A DNA stretch of 64,000 nucleotides. Source: Priestia aryabhattai B8W22 (GTDB lineage: Bacteria; Bacillota; Bacilli; Bacillales; Bacillaceae_H). The position numbers and the translations under genes are program-made. Shown one piece after another: positions 36,725-44,703 of the stretch (position 1 is the stretch's first letter; the number at the start of each line of letters is the position of its first letter). The stretch covers positions 1 to 64,000 of the forward strand of contig NZ_JYOO01000010.1 in assembly GCF_000956595.1 (NCBI RefSeq). The letters run 5' to 3'. The notes below the pieces were generated by a model. The model did no database searches. It was not told the origin of the DNA and saw only the letters and a list, made by a program, of their open reading frames with translations.

Positions 36725-37909
36725 ATGGGTGCTACTCATCAACAACGTTTCTGGATTTTAGTTAGCCTTGTCGCCATTTCTGGATTCAGCCAAGGCATGC
36801 TGCTGCCTTTAATTGCTATTATTTTTGAGAAAGACGGTCTTTCTTCTACTATAAACGGATTAAACGCAACGGGATTGTACCTAGGCATTTTATTTATTTC
36901 TCCTTTCATGGAAGGGCCGCTTCGCAGATACGGATATAAACCAATTATCGCAGCAGGCGGACTTTTAGTTATTGTATCTTTAGCTTTGTTTCCCTTGTGG
37001 AAATCTGTTGTTTTTTGGTTTGTGCTCCGTTTATTTATTGGAATAGGAGACCACGCGCTGCACTTTGGTACTCAAACGTGGATTACATCGTCTTCACCTG
37101 CTGATAAACGAGGTCGAAACATTTCATTGTACGGGCTTTTTTTCGGTATTGGTTTTGCTGTTGGTCCTTTAATGACGCCGTTAATTGAAATTAATCAAGC
37201 GCTTCCTTTTATGATTTCTTCAGCTCTCTGCCTCATAACGTGGGTGTTTTTATTTTTGATAAAAAATGAATTTCCCCTACAGGAAGTGGAGGTTAATTCA
37301 TTAAAAGAAACGGCTAAACGATTTTCTAAGGCGGCTAAGTATGCTTGGATTGCTTTTTTGCCGCCTTTTGGATATGGATTTTTAGAATCATCACTGAACG
37401 GAAGCTTTCCTGTATATGGCTTACGAATTGGTTTGCAAGTAGAGTTTATTTCACTCCTCTTGACTTCCTTTGCAGTTGGAGCTATTGTATTTCAGCTTCC
37501 TCTCGGAATACTGAGCGATAAATTTGGACGGAAATTGGTATTAGGATGGATTTTATCAATTGGAGCCGTTACGTTTTTTACAGCAAGCCTCTTGGAAGAG
37601 ACCGCTATTCCATTAGTAGCTTGTTTATTTATAGCTGGCATGGTTGTAGGCTCGACGTTTAGTTTAGGAATCAGCTATATGACGGATTTGATTCCTGCTC
37701 GTCTACTGCCTACAGGTAATTTACTATGCGGCATTGCTTTTAGTATCGGAAGCCTTGCCGGCCCTTACATAGGCGGTACTTTTATTCAGTTCTTTCATCA
37801 TGTCAGCTTTTTTAATATTATTAGCGGGATGCTTGGCTTTATTTTTATCATTCTTTTTGTATTCGGACAAAAAATGCCTATGCAGCAAAAAACAAGCGAG
37901 AACCTATAG
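36725..37909 (+). CDS. MFS transporter YfkF-like
   Basis: A 394-residue major facilitator protein with 12 hydrophobic segments, a GxxxD/R-type loop 2-3 (FMEGPLRRYGYKP) and the loop 8-9 motif GILSDKFGRKLVLG. GAGG precedes ATG. In B. subtilis yfkF (MFS) lies just beyond chaA/yfkE, the same neighbourhood. It is divergent from the DUF3237-padC operon, so an exporter of phenolics is possible but unproven. Confidence 0.82.
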   Translation: MGATHQQRFWILVSLVAISGFSQGMLLPLIAIIFEKDGLSSTINGLNATGLYLGILFISPFMEGPLRRYGYKPIIAAGGLLVIVSLALFPLWKSVVFWFVLRLFIGIGDHALHFGTQTWITSSSPADKRGRNISLYGLFFGIGFAVGPLMTPLIEINQALPFMISSALCLITWVFLFLIKNEFPLQEVEVNSLKETAKRFSKAAKYAWIAFLPPFGYGFLESSLNGSFPVYGLRIGLQVEFISLLLTSFAVGAIVFQLPLGILSDKFGRKLVLGWILSIGAVTFFTASLLEETAIPLVACLFIAGMVVGSTFSLGISYMTDLIPARLLPTGNLLCGIAFSIGSLAGPYIGGTFIQFFHHVSFFNIISGMLGFIFIILFVFGQKMPMQQKTSENL

Positions 37910-37922
37910 GTTCTCGCTTGTT
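37891..37922. terminator. Convergent terminator of yfkF and czcD
   Basis: A perfect 16-bp-arm palindrome (AACAAGCGAGAACCTA and complement) containing the yfkF stop codon; T6 follows. Confidence 0.85.
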
Positions 37923-37924
37923 TT

Positions 37925-38851
37925 TTAAACTTTTAGCGTTCGATGCTGAAGAGCTGATTTTTCAATTTGTATCGTGGTATGCTCAATGCCGCAGTGATCA
38001 TGTACTAAATCGATGGCTTTTTGCAAAATTTGCTGACAATCTTTTTCATCTTCTACGCGCATATGACAGCTCAATGAGTCCAGTCCTGAAGTAATGGTCC
38101 AAATGTGTAAATCATGCACATCTTTGACTCCTTCAATGTTTTCAAGAAGGTTTTTTATTTCACTGTGATCTACCCCTTCAGGAGAGCCTTCCATCAAAAT
38201 ATGAACGCTATGAGCAAGCACGCCCCAAGCGCTTTTTAAAATTAATACAGACACAACTACAGAAATAATAGGATCAGCAATATACCATCCAAACAGCATC
38301 ATAAGAAGTCCCGCTACAATAGCTCCAATAGATCCTAAAGCATCTCCCAATACGTGTAAGTAAGCGCTGCGTAAATTTACGTTTCCTTTTACATCGCCTT
38401 GTCTCATAAGTGACCAGGCGCTGATTAAATTAGCGAGTAAACCAACAGTAGCAATCAGCATCATGCTGCCGCTTGCTACAGACTGCGGCTCTAGTACGCG
38501 CTGATAGGCTTCATAAATGATAAACCCTGCTATTACAAACAGTGCCACTCCGTTAAAAAGAGCCGCTAATATTTCAAAACGATAATAACCGTACGTTTTT
38601 TTAGCCGATGCAGCTCGGTTAGCAAACCATATCGCTACTAGGCTAAGAGCAAGTGAGCTTGTATCAGACAGCATGTGTCCGCTATCGGATAATAACGCTA
38701 AGCTATTTGTAAAAAGCCCTCCAACAAACTCAAGAACCATAATACCCGCGGTGATAATTAGTGCAATTAACAGACCTTTTTTGTTGCCTTCACGCTGTGT
38801 ATCAAAATGGTGATGGTGACCATGATGATGGTGGTGATGATCATGACTCAT
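37925..38851 (-). CDS. czcD: Zn2+/Co2+ cation diffusion facilitator CzcD
   Basis: A 308-residue CDF antiporter exporting Zn, Co and Cd out of the cytosol: a His-rich N-terminus (MSHDHHHHHHGHHHH), six membrane helices with LSDSGHMLSDTSSLALS (HxxxD site) and HVLGDALGS, and a C-terminal metal-sensing domain (DVHDLHIWTITSG). AGGAGG precedes ATG. It is 15 nt downstream of czrA in the same direction, so the two form the metal-induced operon known from B. subtilis. Confidence 0.92.
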   Translation of the reverse strand: MSHDHHHHHHGHHHHFDTQREGNKKGLLIALIITAGIMVLEFVGGLFTNSLALLSDSGHMLSDTSSLALSLVAIWFANRAASAKKTYGYYRFEILAALFNGVALFVIAGFIIYEAYQRVLEPQSVASGSMMLIATVGLLANLISAWSLMRQGDVKGNVNLRSAYLHVLGDALGSIGAIVAGLLMMLFGWYIADPIISVVVSVLILKSAWGVLAHSVHILMEGSPEGVDHSEIKNLLENIEGVKDVHDLHIWTITSGLDSLSCHMRVEDEKDCQQILQKAIDLVHDHCGIEHTTIQIEKSALQHRTLKV

Positions 38852-38866
38852 GCAAAGCCCCTCCTC

Positions 38867-39184
38867 CTATTCGTTATGTGCGCATTCTACGTGCTGAATC
38901 ACTTGATGTAAAATTCCAACCACGTGTTCATCATCGTACGTATAGAAATACGTATTCCCTTCACGGCGATATTTTACTAAACGTAAATGACGCAAGTGAG
39001 TTAACTGATGTGAAATAGCTGATTGTGAAACACCAAGCACTTCAACCATATGACCGACTGAACACTCTTCTTGAAATAGCAAATAAAGAATTTTCATTCT
39101 CGTAGGATCTGAAATAGCTTTTAGTATTCTTGATGCTTCTTCTACTGTTTGAGGCGATAAAAACGAATGTTCATCTTTTTTCAT
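38867..39184 (-). CDS. czrA: ArsR/SmtB-family metal sensor CzrA
   Basis: A 105-residue winged-helix repressor that releases DNA on binding Zn/Co. HTH: VGHMVEVLGVSQSAISHQLTHLRHLRLV. The alpha5 metal site reads D85-x-H87 and H98, but the fourth ligand, usually His three residues on, is Cys101, with His103 nearby. It controls czcD behind it; an SmtB-type dyad lies in its promoter. Confidence 0.88.
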   Translation of the reverse strand: MKKDEHSFLSPQTVEEASRILKAISDPTRMKILYLLFQEECSVGHMVEVLGVSQSAISHQLTHLRHLRLVKYRREGNTYFYTYDDEHVVGILHQVIQHVECAHNE

Positions 39185-39211
39185 ACCATCTCTCCGTTCA
39201 TTATATGCAAG

Positions 39212-39233
39212 TATATGAGCATATGTTCATATA
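39212..39233. promoter_or_regulatory. CzrA (SmtB/ArsR-type) operator
   Basis: TATATGAGCATATGTTCATATA is a 22-bp dyad with one mismatch, of the ATGA(A)-N6-TTCAT type bound by CzrA-like repressors, just upstream of czrA. Confidence 0.8.
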
Positions 39234-39393
39234 TAAATTATAAAACACATTTTTCTATATAGTCAATTATTTACGTCTTTCAAAATTTTTTTGCCTATTT
39301 TTAAAAAAAAATCCACACAAAATACTTTTTCTGTTATATAATACAATTAAATATAATAAACTGTATTAAAACAGATGGAGAGGAGAATAATAA

Positions 39394-39543
39394 ATGAGCA
39401 GACAAGAACGTAAAAACATGATTACATTTATTGAAACAATGAAGGGGATTGACCGTGAAACCTTAATGTACATGACGGATGCCGATATCGAGCACATTTA
39501 CACTTCCGCTTATAAATATTATGAAGAGCATTTAGATATGTAG
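39394..39543 (+). CDS. BH0509-family small protein
   Basis: A 49-residue protein starting MSRQERKNMITFIETMKGID and ending YYEEHLDM, a pattern of the BH0509 family in Bacillaceae. AGGAG is 8 nt upstream. A strong terminator follows directly. Function unknown; short for standard gene callers. Confidence 0.72.
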   Translation: MSRQERKNMITFIETMKGIDRETLMYMTDADIEHIYTSAYKYYEEHLDM

Positions 39544-39553
39544 TACGTTTTTT

Positions 39554-39580
39554 ACAGAATGCAGACGTCCAGCTGCATTC
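39554..39580 (+). terminator. Terminator of the BH0509-family gene
   Basis: CAGAATGCAG pairs with CTGCATTCTG, then a T-rich run. Confidence 0.85.
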
Positions 39581-39679
39581 TGTTTTTATTTTTTAAGCAT
39601 TAGTTGTTACCTCCTTGCTTGTTCCGTGCTATACTATACTAAATATCCCAATTCAAAAGATAATAAATGGAAAAAGTGT

Positions 39680-39715
39680 GCTGCTATCGCTGAGATGGCA
39701 GCTTTCGTGCTTTTT
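39680..39715 (+). terminator. Hairpin in the leader of the P1B ATPase gene
   Basis: GCTGCTATC pairs with GATGGCAGC (one G-U), followed after a few bases by T6. It could be a terminator of read-through transcripts or an attenuator. Confidence 0.5.
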
Positions 39716-39768
39716 TAGGGGTAATGATTGTGATTATTCTTCTCAATTATCGTTCAAGGAGGATTTGT

Positions 39769-41688
39769 ATGGAAAATGCGTTACCTAAAAAACAAGAACA
39801 AACGCCGCAAACGTCTTCTGCTGTCAACGTATTAAAAACACATGGTGAACTCATTGCTGCACTGTTGAGCGGAGTGCTTATTTTAGCCGGCTGGCTGCTT
39901 TCAAAACAGCAGGATACAGCTGTATCTATTACGCTCTTTGTATTAGCTTATGTGATAGGCGGATTTGCTAAGGCAAAAGAAGGAATTGAAGAAACGATCG
40001 AAAATAAAGAATTAAACGTCGAAATGTTAATGATTATTGCCGCCATTGGAGCAGCTGTAATTGGCTACTGGACAGAAGGTGCTATGCTTATTTTCATTTT
40101 TGCATTAAGCGGTGCATTAGAAACGTACACCATGAATAAAAGCAACCGAGAAATTAGCGCCTTGATGAATTTACAGCCGCAAGAAGCAACGCGCCTGATT
40201 GGAGATCAAGAAGAAATTGTATCGATTTCGGCTTTACAAATCGGTGACTTGCTGCTAGTTAAGCCGGGTGAACGAGTGCCATCCGATGGTATTGTTGTCT
40301 CAGGTCAAACAACGATTGATCAGGCTGCTATTACGGGTGAATCTGTTCCTGTACTAAAACAGCTCGATGATGAAGTATTTGCGGGCACGGTGAATGTGAA
40401 AGGCGCCATTACCATTAAAATGACAAAGCCAAGTGCTGAGACGCTGTTTCAAAAGATCATTCAACTTGTTCAAACGGCTCAAAGTGAAAAGTCTCCTTCT
40501 CAATTATTTATCGAACGATTTGAAGGCACATACGTAAAAATTGTTCTATCGGTTGTGGCAGTTATGCTTTTCCTCCCACACTATGTGCTTGGATGGAGCT
40601 GGACCGAGACATTTTACCGAGCAATGATTCTCTTAGTTGTAGCGTCTCCTTGCGCCCTAGTTGCATCTATCACCCCTGCTTCGCTGTCTGCTATTTCAAA
40701 CGGAGCAAAAAAAGGAATTTTGTTCAAAGGCGGTGTGCATTTAGAAAGGTTAAGCCATTTAAGCGCAATTGCTTTTGACAAAACAGGAACGTTAACAAAA
40801 GGAAAGCCAGAAGTGACAAATGTTATTGTACGTTCTGATATAAACGAACAGGAATTTCTTATTAAAATAGCATCCATTGAACGTCAGTCCAATCACCCGC
40901 TTGCTCAGTCCATTGTTGATTTTGTGAAAAACAAGAAGGAATTGACGCTCGTTCAGCCAGATTCACTTGAAGACGTTCCCGGATACGGTGTCATTGGGTC
41001 TCTTCAAGGAGATACGTGGAAGATAGGAAAAGCAGATTTTGTAGGTAAAGAAGATGCAGCTGAATTTGAAAATGGGATTTCATCTACGCTTGCCAGTGAA
41101 GGAAAAACGATTGTGTACGCAAAAGACCAGCATGGTATTGTGGGATTGCTTGCGCTAAAAGACGTTGTACGAACAGAAGCTGTAGACGCTGTTAAATCTC
41201 TTAAAGAGCAGGGTATTCATACCGTCATGATTACAGGAGACAGCGAAAAAACAGCCGAGGCCATTTCAAAAGAATGTGCCGTCGATGAATACATTGCAGA
41301 ATGTTTGCCCGAAGCGAAAGTAGATAAAATTAAAGCGTTAAAAGAAAAATTCCCTACTGTTTCAATGGTGGGAGATGGCATTAACGATGCACCTGCTCTC
41401 GCTACTGCTAACGTTGGAGTAGCCATGGGAGAAGGAACGGATGTGGCACTTGAAACGGCAGATATCGTTTTAATGAAAAATGATTTATCAAAAATTTCGG
41501 ATGCAGTAGCTCTTTCTAGACGAATGAACTCAATTGTGAAGCAAAACGTTATTTTTTCTATTGCCGTCATCTTTTTATTGATTTGTTCGAATTTTTTCCA
41601 AGTGCTTGATATGCCATTTGGTGTTATTGGTCACGAAGGCAGCACCATTTTAGTTATCTTAAACGGCCTGCGTTTGTTAAAATCTTAA
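39769..41688 (+). CDS. P1B-type metal-transporting ATPase (ZosA/PfeT-like)
   Basis: A 639-residue P-type ATPase with no N-terminal metal-binding domain. TGES actuator motif (AAITGESVP), SPC transport motif in VVASPCALVAS (the P1B-4/ZosA type rather than CPC), phosphorylation site DKTGTLTKG, HP motif (RQSNHPLAQ), and GDGINDAPALATA hinge. ATG 39769 follows AGGAGG. B. subtilis ZosA (PfeT), about 637 residues, is PerR-controlled and exports Fe(II)/Zn; I see no Per box here, so metal and regulation remain open. Confidence 0.85.
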   Translation: MENALPKKQEQTPQTSSAVNVLKTHGELIAALLSGVLILAGWLLSKQQDTAVSITLFVLAYVIGGFAKAKEGIEETIENKELNVEMLMIIAAIGAAVIGYWTEGAMLIFIFALSGALETYTMNKSNREISALMNLQPQEATRLIGDQEEIVSISALQIGDLLLVKPGERVPSDGIVVSGQTTIDQAAITGESVPVLKQLDDEVFAGTVNVKGAITIKMTKPSAETLFQKIIQLVQTAQSEKSPSQLFIERFEGTYVKIVLSVVAVMLFLPHYVLGWSWTETFYRAMILLVVASPCALVASITPASLSAISNGAKKGILFKGGVHLERLSHLSAIAFDKTGTLTKGKPEVTNVIVRSDINEQEFLIKIASIERQSNHPLAQSIVDFVKNKKELTLVQPDSLEDVPGYGVIGSLQGDTWKIGKADFVGKEDAAEFENGISSTLASEGKTIVYAKDQHGIVGLLALKDVVRTEAVDAVKSLKEQGIHTVMITGDSEKTAEAISKECAVDEYIAECLPEAKVDKIKALKEKFPTVSMVGDGINDAPALATANVGVAMGEGTDVALETADIVLMKNDLSKISDAVALSRRMNSIVKQNVIFSIAVIFLLICSNFFQVLDMPFGVIGHEGSTILVILNGLRLLKS

Positions 41689-41693
41689 CGCAA

Positions 41694-42033
41694 AAAAGAG
41701 GTTGAGACATAACAAAATAAATCCAATCGAAAGACGAACAAATGAGATACATGAGCTGGACTGCTTATGACACCGCAATTGATTTCCGTGCAAGGCTTCG
41801 CTTTCCGCGGGCGGCCGCTGAGCCTCCTCGTCGCTTTCGCTCCTGCGGGGTCTCACCTGTTCCGCTTTTCCCGCAGGAGTCTTCGCCTTACCCTCCAATC
41901 AACTGCTAGAAGGAACGAAACAAATAAAACGATATGCACCATCACAAAAAAAAAAACGAACCACTCATCAAACAGGTCGATGAATGGTTCGTTTTTTACT
42001 TGGACTCAACTACCTTTGTCCCAGCCTCTTTAT
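41694..42033. repeat. Repeat element A: 340-bp inverted-terminal element with GC-rich core
   Basis: Ends are imperfect inverted repeats (AAAGAGGTTGAGACATAAC near 41696 and its complement-like CTTTGTCCCAGCCTCTTTA at 42014-42032). A GC-rich middle (about 41796-41885) contains CTCCTGCGGG (41840-41849) pairing with CCCGCAGGAG (41870-41879). A second hairpin AACGAACCA/TGGTTCGTT (41951-41998) lies toward the right end. It has no credible coding capacity. It lies between two convergent genes. Confidence 0.82.
41951..41998. terminator. Hairpin of repeat element A acting as terminator
   Basis: A-run, stem AACGAACCA...TGGTTCGTT with inner TCATC/GATGA pairs, then T6. Confidence 0.75.
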
Positions 42034-42049
42034 TATGAAAACCCATGCC

Positions 42050-42157
42050 TTAATGGTAACCGTTTTGTCCATTTTGGCTGTTGCTTGTTTTATGCTTTGG
42101 TTGGCTCTTTTTATTTTGCTTTGTATTGCTTCCGTCTTTTTTTGTATGCTTTGTCAT
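42050..42157 (-). CDS. Short basic Lys/Asn/Gln-rich protein (possible minor SASP-like)
   Basis: A 35-residue ORF starting MTKHTKKDGSNTKQ and ending QNGYH, extremely rich in Lys, Asn, Gln and Ser, with no hydrophobic segment. AAAGGGAGG lies 8 nt upstream of its ATG, an excellent ribosome binding site. The composition resembles minor small acid-soluble spore proteins (SspN/SspP type), but I cannot match a named family. The gene reads toward the repeat element. Confidence 0.6.
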   Translation of the reverse strand: MTKHTKKDGSNTKQNKKSQPKHKTSNSQNGQNGYH

Positions 42158-42226
42158 GATGTAAAACCTCCCTTTCACTTTGTTAGTATGCTCATATCTT
42201 GCGAATGATTTCATGCCAATTTGTGA

Positions 42227-43066
42227 CTATGAAGATTTAACTCGACGGTCGTAGAAAATAGCGTTAATTTCTCCTCCAATAACAATAATCATCCCCGATA
42301 GGTACAGCCAAATAAGCAAGATAATAATTCCGCCCAAGCTTCCATATGTAGCTGTATAGTTATTGAAATGATTTACATAATACGCAAACAGCATCGATAC
42401 CACTGTCCATCCGACCGTAGCAAAAGCCGCTCCTTTTACCACATTTCGAATCAGCAGCTTTTTATTAGGAGCAAAGTAATATAACCCCGTAAAAACAGTA
42501 AACAAAATGAGACCGCTGATAATCCAGCGGGAAGCAGACCATAAAGCGAGAAAAGTTTCTGAGAACCCAAACGTAGACGATAAATAAAGACCAATCATAT
42601 GGCCGAAAACCGGAAGTAAAAGCGCTACAATAATAACAAATATCATCGCAAAAGTAAGGAGAACTGCCATACCTCTTGCCACTAAAAAAGGCCGATTTTC
42701 TTGTACGTGATACGCTCGGTTAAATGCTCTTACAATCGCATTGATTCCATTTGAAGCAGACCACATCGTGGCAATGATACCAAAGGACAATAGTTTTTCA
42801 TTATGAGAACCAATGATATGAGAAACGTTGCTTTCAATCATGTGGAGCGTTTGCTGGGGCGCTACATTTTCGACCAAGTCAAGCAGATCTGTTGATTCCA
42901 ATGGCAAAAATCCAATCAGCGTAATTAAAAAAATTAAAAAAGGAAATAGCGAGAGCAGCAAATAATAAGCCAATTCAGCTGATAAGCTGGGCAGCTCATC
43001 TCGATGAATGCGGCCCATCAGTTCTTTGCCAAACCTTACGATGTTATTTATGTATATTCCAGCCAT
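42227..43066 (-). CDS. yfkH: YihY/BrkB-family membrane protein YfkH
   Basis: A 279-residue protein with six membrane helices of the YihY/virulence-factor BrkB family (LPSLSAELAYYLLLSLFPFLIFL, ASNGINAIVRAFNRAY, YGSLGGIIILLIWLYLSG). AAGGAGG precedes ATG. It lies 15 nt after the YtxH-type gene and matches B. subtilis yfkH in place. Molecular function uncertain. Confidence 0.87.
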   Translation of the reverse strand: MAGIYINNIVRFGKELMGRIHRDELPSLSAELAYYLLLSLFPFLIFLITLIGFLPLESTDLLDLVENVAPQQTLHMIESNVSHIIGSHNEKLLSFGIIATMWSASNGINAIVRAFNRAYHVQENRPFLVARGMAVLLTFAMIFVIIVALLLPVFGHMIGLYLSSTFGFSETFLALWSASRWIISGLILFTVFTGLYYFAPNKKLLIRNVVKGAAFATVGWTVVSMLFAYYVNHFNNYTATYGSLGGIIILLIWLYLSGMIIVIGGEINAIFYDRRVKSS

Positions 43067-43080
43067 ATGTGCCTCCTTAT

Positions 43081-43419
43081 TTATTTTTGTTCATCACCAT
43101 ACTTCTCCACAAATGCTTCTTTTGTATCGTTTACAATTTCCATCACCTGAGGCGTTGTTTCTTTTAACTTTTCTACTTTTCCTGCTACAAATGATACATC
43201 TTCAGAAACTTGCTCAATGGTCGTACGGATCGTTTCATATTTCTCTTTCACAGTATCCGTTACAAGTTCAGGGTGCTGAATAAGAGTTTTTGTTTTGTCT
43301 TTCAGTTTTTTACTTCCTTGAATGACGGAACTTCTTGTTTCTTTATCAAATAAAGAAACAGCTCCTCCTATAATTGCTCCAATGACAATACCTTCTACTA
43401 GCTTATTTCGTTTACCCAT
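43081..43419 (-). CDS. YtxH-domain protein (YfkI position)
   Basis: A 112-residue protein with a glycine-rich hydrophobic N-terminus (LVEGIVIGAIIGGAVSLF), a typical YtxH-type membrane anchor, and a long charged helical C-terminal part. GGAGG precedes ATG. Probably co-transcribed with yfkH, 15 nt downstream. Function unknown. Confidence 0.72.
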   Translation of the reverse strand: MGKRNKLVEGIVIGAIIGGAVSLFDKETRSSVIQGSKKLKDKTKTLIQHPELVTDTVKEKYETIRTTIEQVSEDVSFVAGKVEKLKETTPQVMEIVNDTKEAFVEKYGDEQK

Positions 43420-43458
43420 TTGTTGTTTCTCCTCCGTTTTTTATTTTTTGAGTATCAC

Positions 43459-43932
43459 TTATTCCGAAAAATGCTTCTCTATAATTTCGTCTAAAAGAGC
43501 CTTACATCCTTCTTGAACTAAGTCATATACTTCGTCAAAATTTCCCGTGAAATAAGGATCAGGCACATCTTCAATATGTAAATAGGGCACAAAATCCAAA
43601 AGTCTTGCAATATAACCTGTTTTAGTATGTCCAGCCATCCTTCTCAGATTTCCTACATTTTCGACATCCATTCCAATAATATAATGGAATTTAGCTACAT
43701 CCTCTTGAATCACTTGTCTTGCTGTTTGCCCTTTAAAATCAATGTTGTTTTTCGTTAAAATAGATTGTGTCCCTTCATGAGGCGGATTTCCTTTGTGCCA
43801 GCCTCCTGTGCCTGCAGAATCTACGTGAATTTGTCCTTCTAGCCCTTTTTTCTTCACCATATCTTTAAAGACCGCTTCTGCCATGGGTGAACGACAAATA
43901 TTTCCCAAACAAACGAATAATACGTTAATCAT
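43459..43932 (-). CDS. yfkJ: Low-molecular-weight protein tyrosine phosphatase YfkJ
   Basis: A 157-residue LMW-PTP with the CX5R loop VCLGNICRSP near the N-terminus and the general-acid Asp in VPDPYFTG. Length and context match B. subtilis YfkJ, a stress-related phosphatase. It leads the yfkJ-yfkI-yfkH group on this strand. Confidence 0.92.
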   Translation of the reverse strand: MINVLFVCLGNICRSPMAEAVFKDMVKKKGLEGQIHVDSAGTGGWHKGNPPHEGTQSILTKNNIDFKGQTARQVIQEDVAKFHYIIGMDVENVGNLRRMAGHTKTGYIARLLDFVPYLHIEDVPDPYFTGNFDEVYDLVQEGCKALLDEIIEKHFSE

Positions 43933-44108
43933 AGTCTCGACTCCTTTCCCTTATTACAAACATTATATACAATCATTTTTAAACTAAAAAATAGTTTTCT
44001 TTTATTTATATCGTTTCCACTCTTCTGTGGATAAGAACCTGACATAAAAGTGTTCACACGATAAAAACATGTTACAATAAAAAAAACGCAACTGGAAGGA
44101 TGAACAAA

Positions 44109-44336
44109 GTGGATTTATCAGTAAAATCTCCAGAGAATATTAAACATATGGTCGATAGCATTAGTGAAAAATTGCGCATGCTAAATATCGGAGCAATTAA
44201 AGCTGAAGCTTTTGACGAAGAAATGTATGAAGACTTAAAGTACTTATACGATATGGTAATGAGAAAAGATTCTTTTAGCCCAAGTGAAATGCAAGCGATC
44301 GCGGAAGAATTAGGTACACTGCGTAAACAAGCTTAA
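44109..44336 (+). CDS. yfkK: DUF1128 protein YfkK
   Basis: A 75-residue soluble DUF1128 protein ([40 protein letters not shown]). I take GTG 44109 as the start: GGAAGG lies 9 nt ahead of it but directly abuts the in-frame ATG at 44100, which would leave no spacer. B. subtilis YfkK has 71 residues. Function unknown. Confidence 0.8.
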   Translation: MDLSVKSPENIKHMVDSISEKLRMLNIGAIKAEAFDEEMYEDLKYLYDMVMRKDSFSPSEMQAIAEELGTLRKQA

Positions 44337-44346
44337 TGACAACTCC

Positions 44347-44373
44347 GTCAATGACTAATAGCCATTGACGGTT
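44347..44373 (+). terminator. Terminator of yfkK
   Basis: CCGTCAATG pairs with CATTGACGG, then T6. Confidence 0.88.
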
Positions 44374-44537
44374 TTTTCTACATTTTTTTCTATACATGAA
44401 TGCTGCACCTTTTAGCGAGCAAATAAGAGTTAAATCGTTTACATACACATAGATGAAATATTCCCAAAAATCTTTCTTTTTTATTAGGAATTGACGTTTT
44501 TATTATTTGTCTATAGAATGTATCGAAATACCTAAAG

Positions 44538-44604
44538 CTCGTATAGTCTTGGAAATAGGGTCCAAGAGTTTCTACCGAACTACCGTAAATAGTTGGACTA
44601 CGAG
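44538..44604 (+). promoter_or_regulatory. Purine riboswitch, guanine-type (C74), in front of the adenine deaminase gene
   Basis: The three-way junction consensus is complete: P1 GCTCGTA/TACGAG, GTATAGTC, loop 2 with GGAAATAGGGTCC, the core AGTTTCTACC, CCGTAAAT, and GGACTACGAG. The residue equal to xpt position 74 is C, the guanine/hypoxanthine-specific form; adenine aptamers carry U. The expression platform is not obvious; a short TCATTGT/ACAATGA hairpin precedes the ribosome binding site. Confidence 0.92.
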
Positions 44605-44703
44605 GGTTGAACATCATTCATACTGCATTTTTATTCTTCTTTATGTTCTCCCTTACATAGTCCTTCATTGTTATTCAGTTATACAATGAGAGGAGTCACA
44701 TTC

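Noticed and set aside
39590-39768. A Per box in front of the P1B ATPase gene
   Set aside because: B. subtilis zosA/pfeT is PerR-controlled, but nothing close to TTATAATnATTATAA is present here.
44018-44036. A regulatory DnaA site before yfkK
   Set aside because: A single TGTGGATAA box with no partner is expected by chance in AT-rich DNA of this length.
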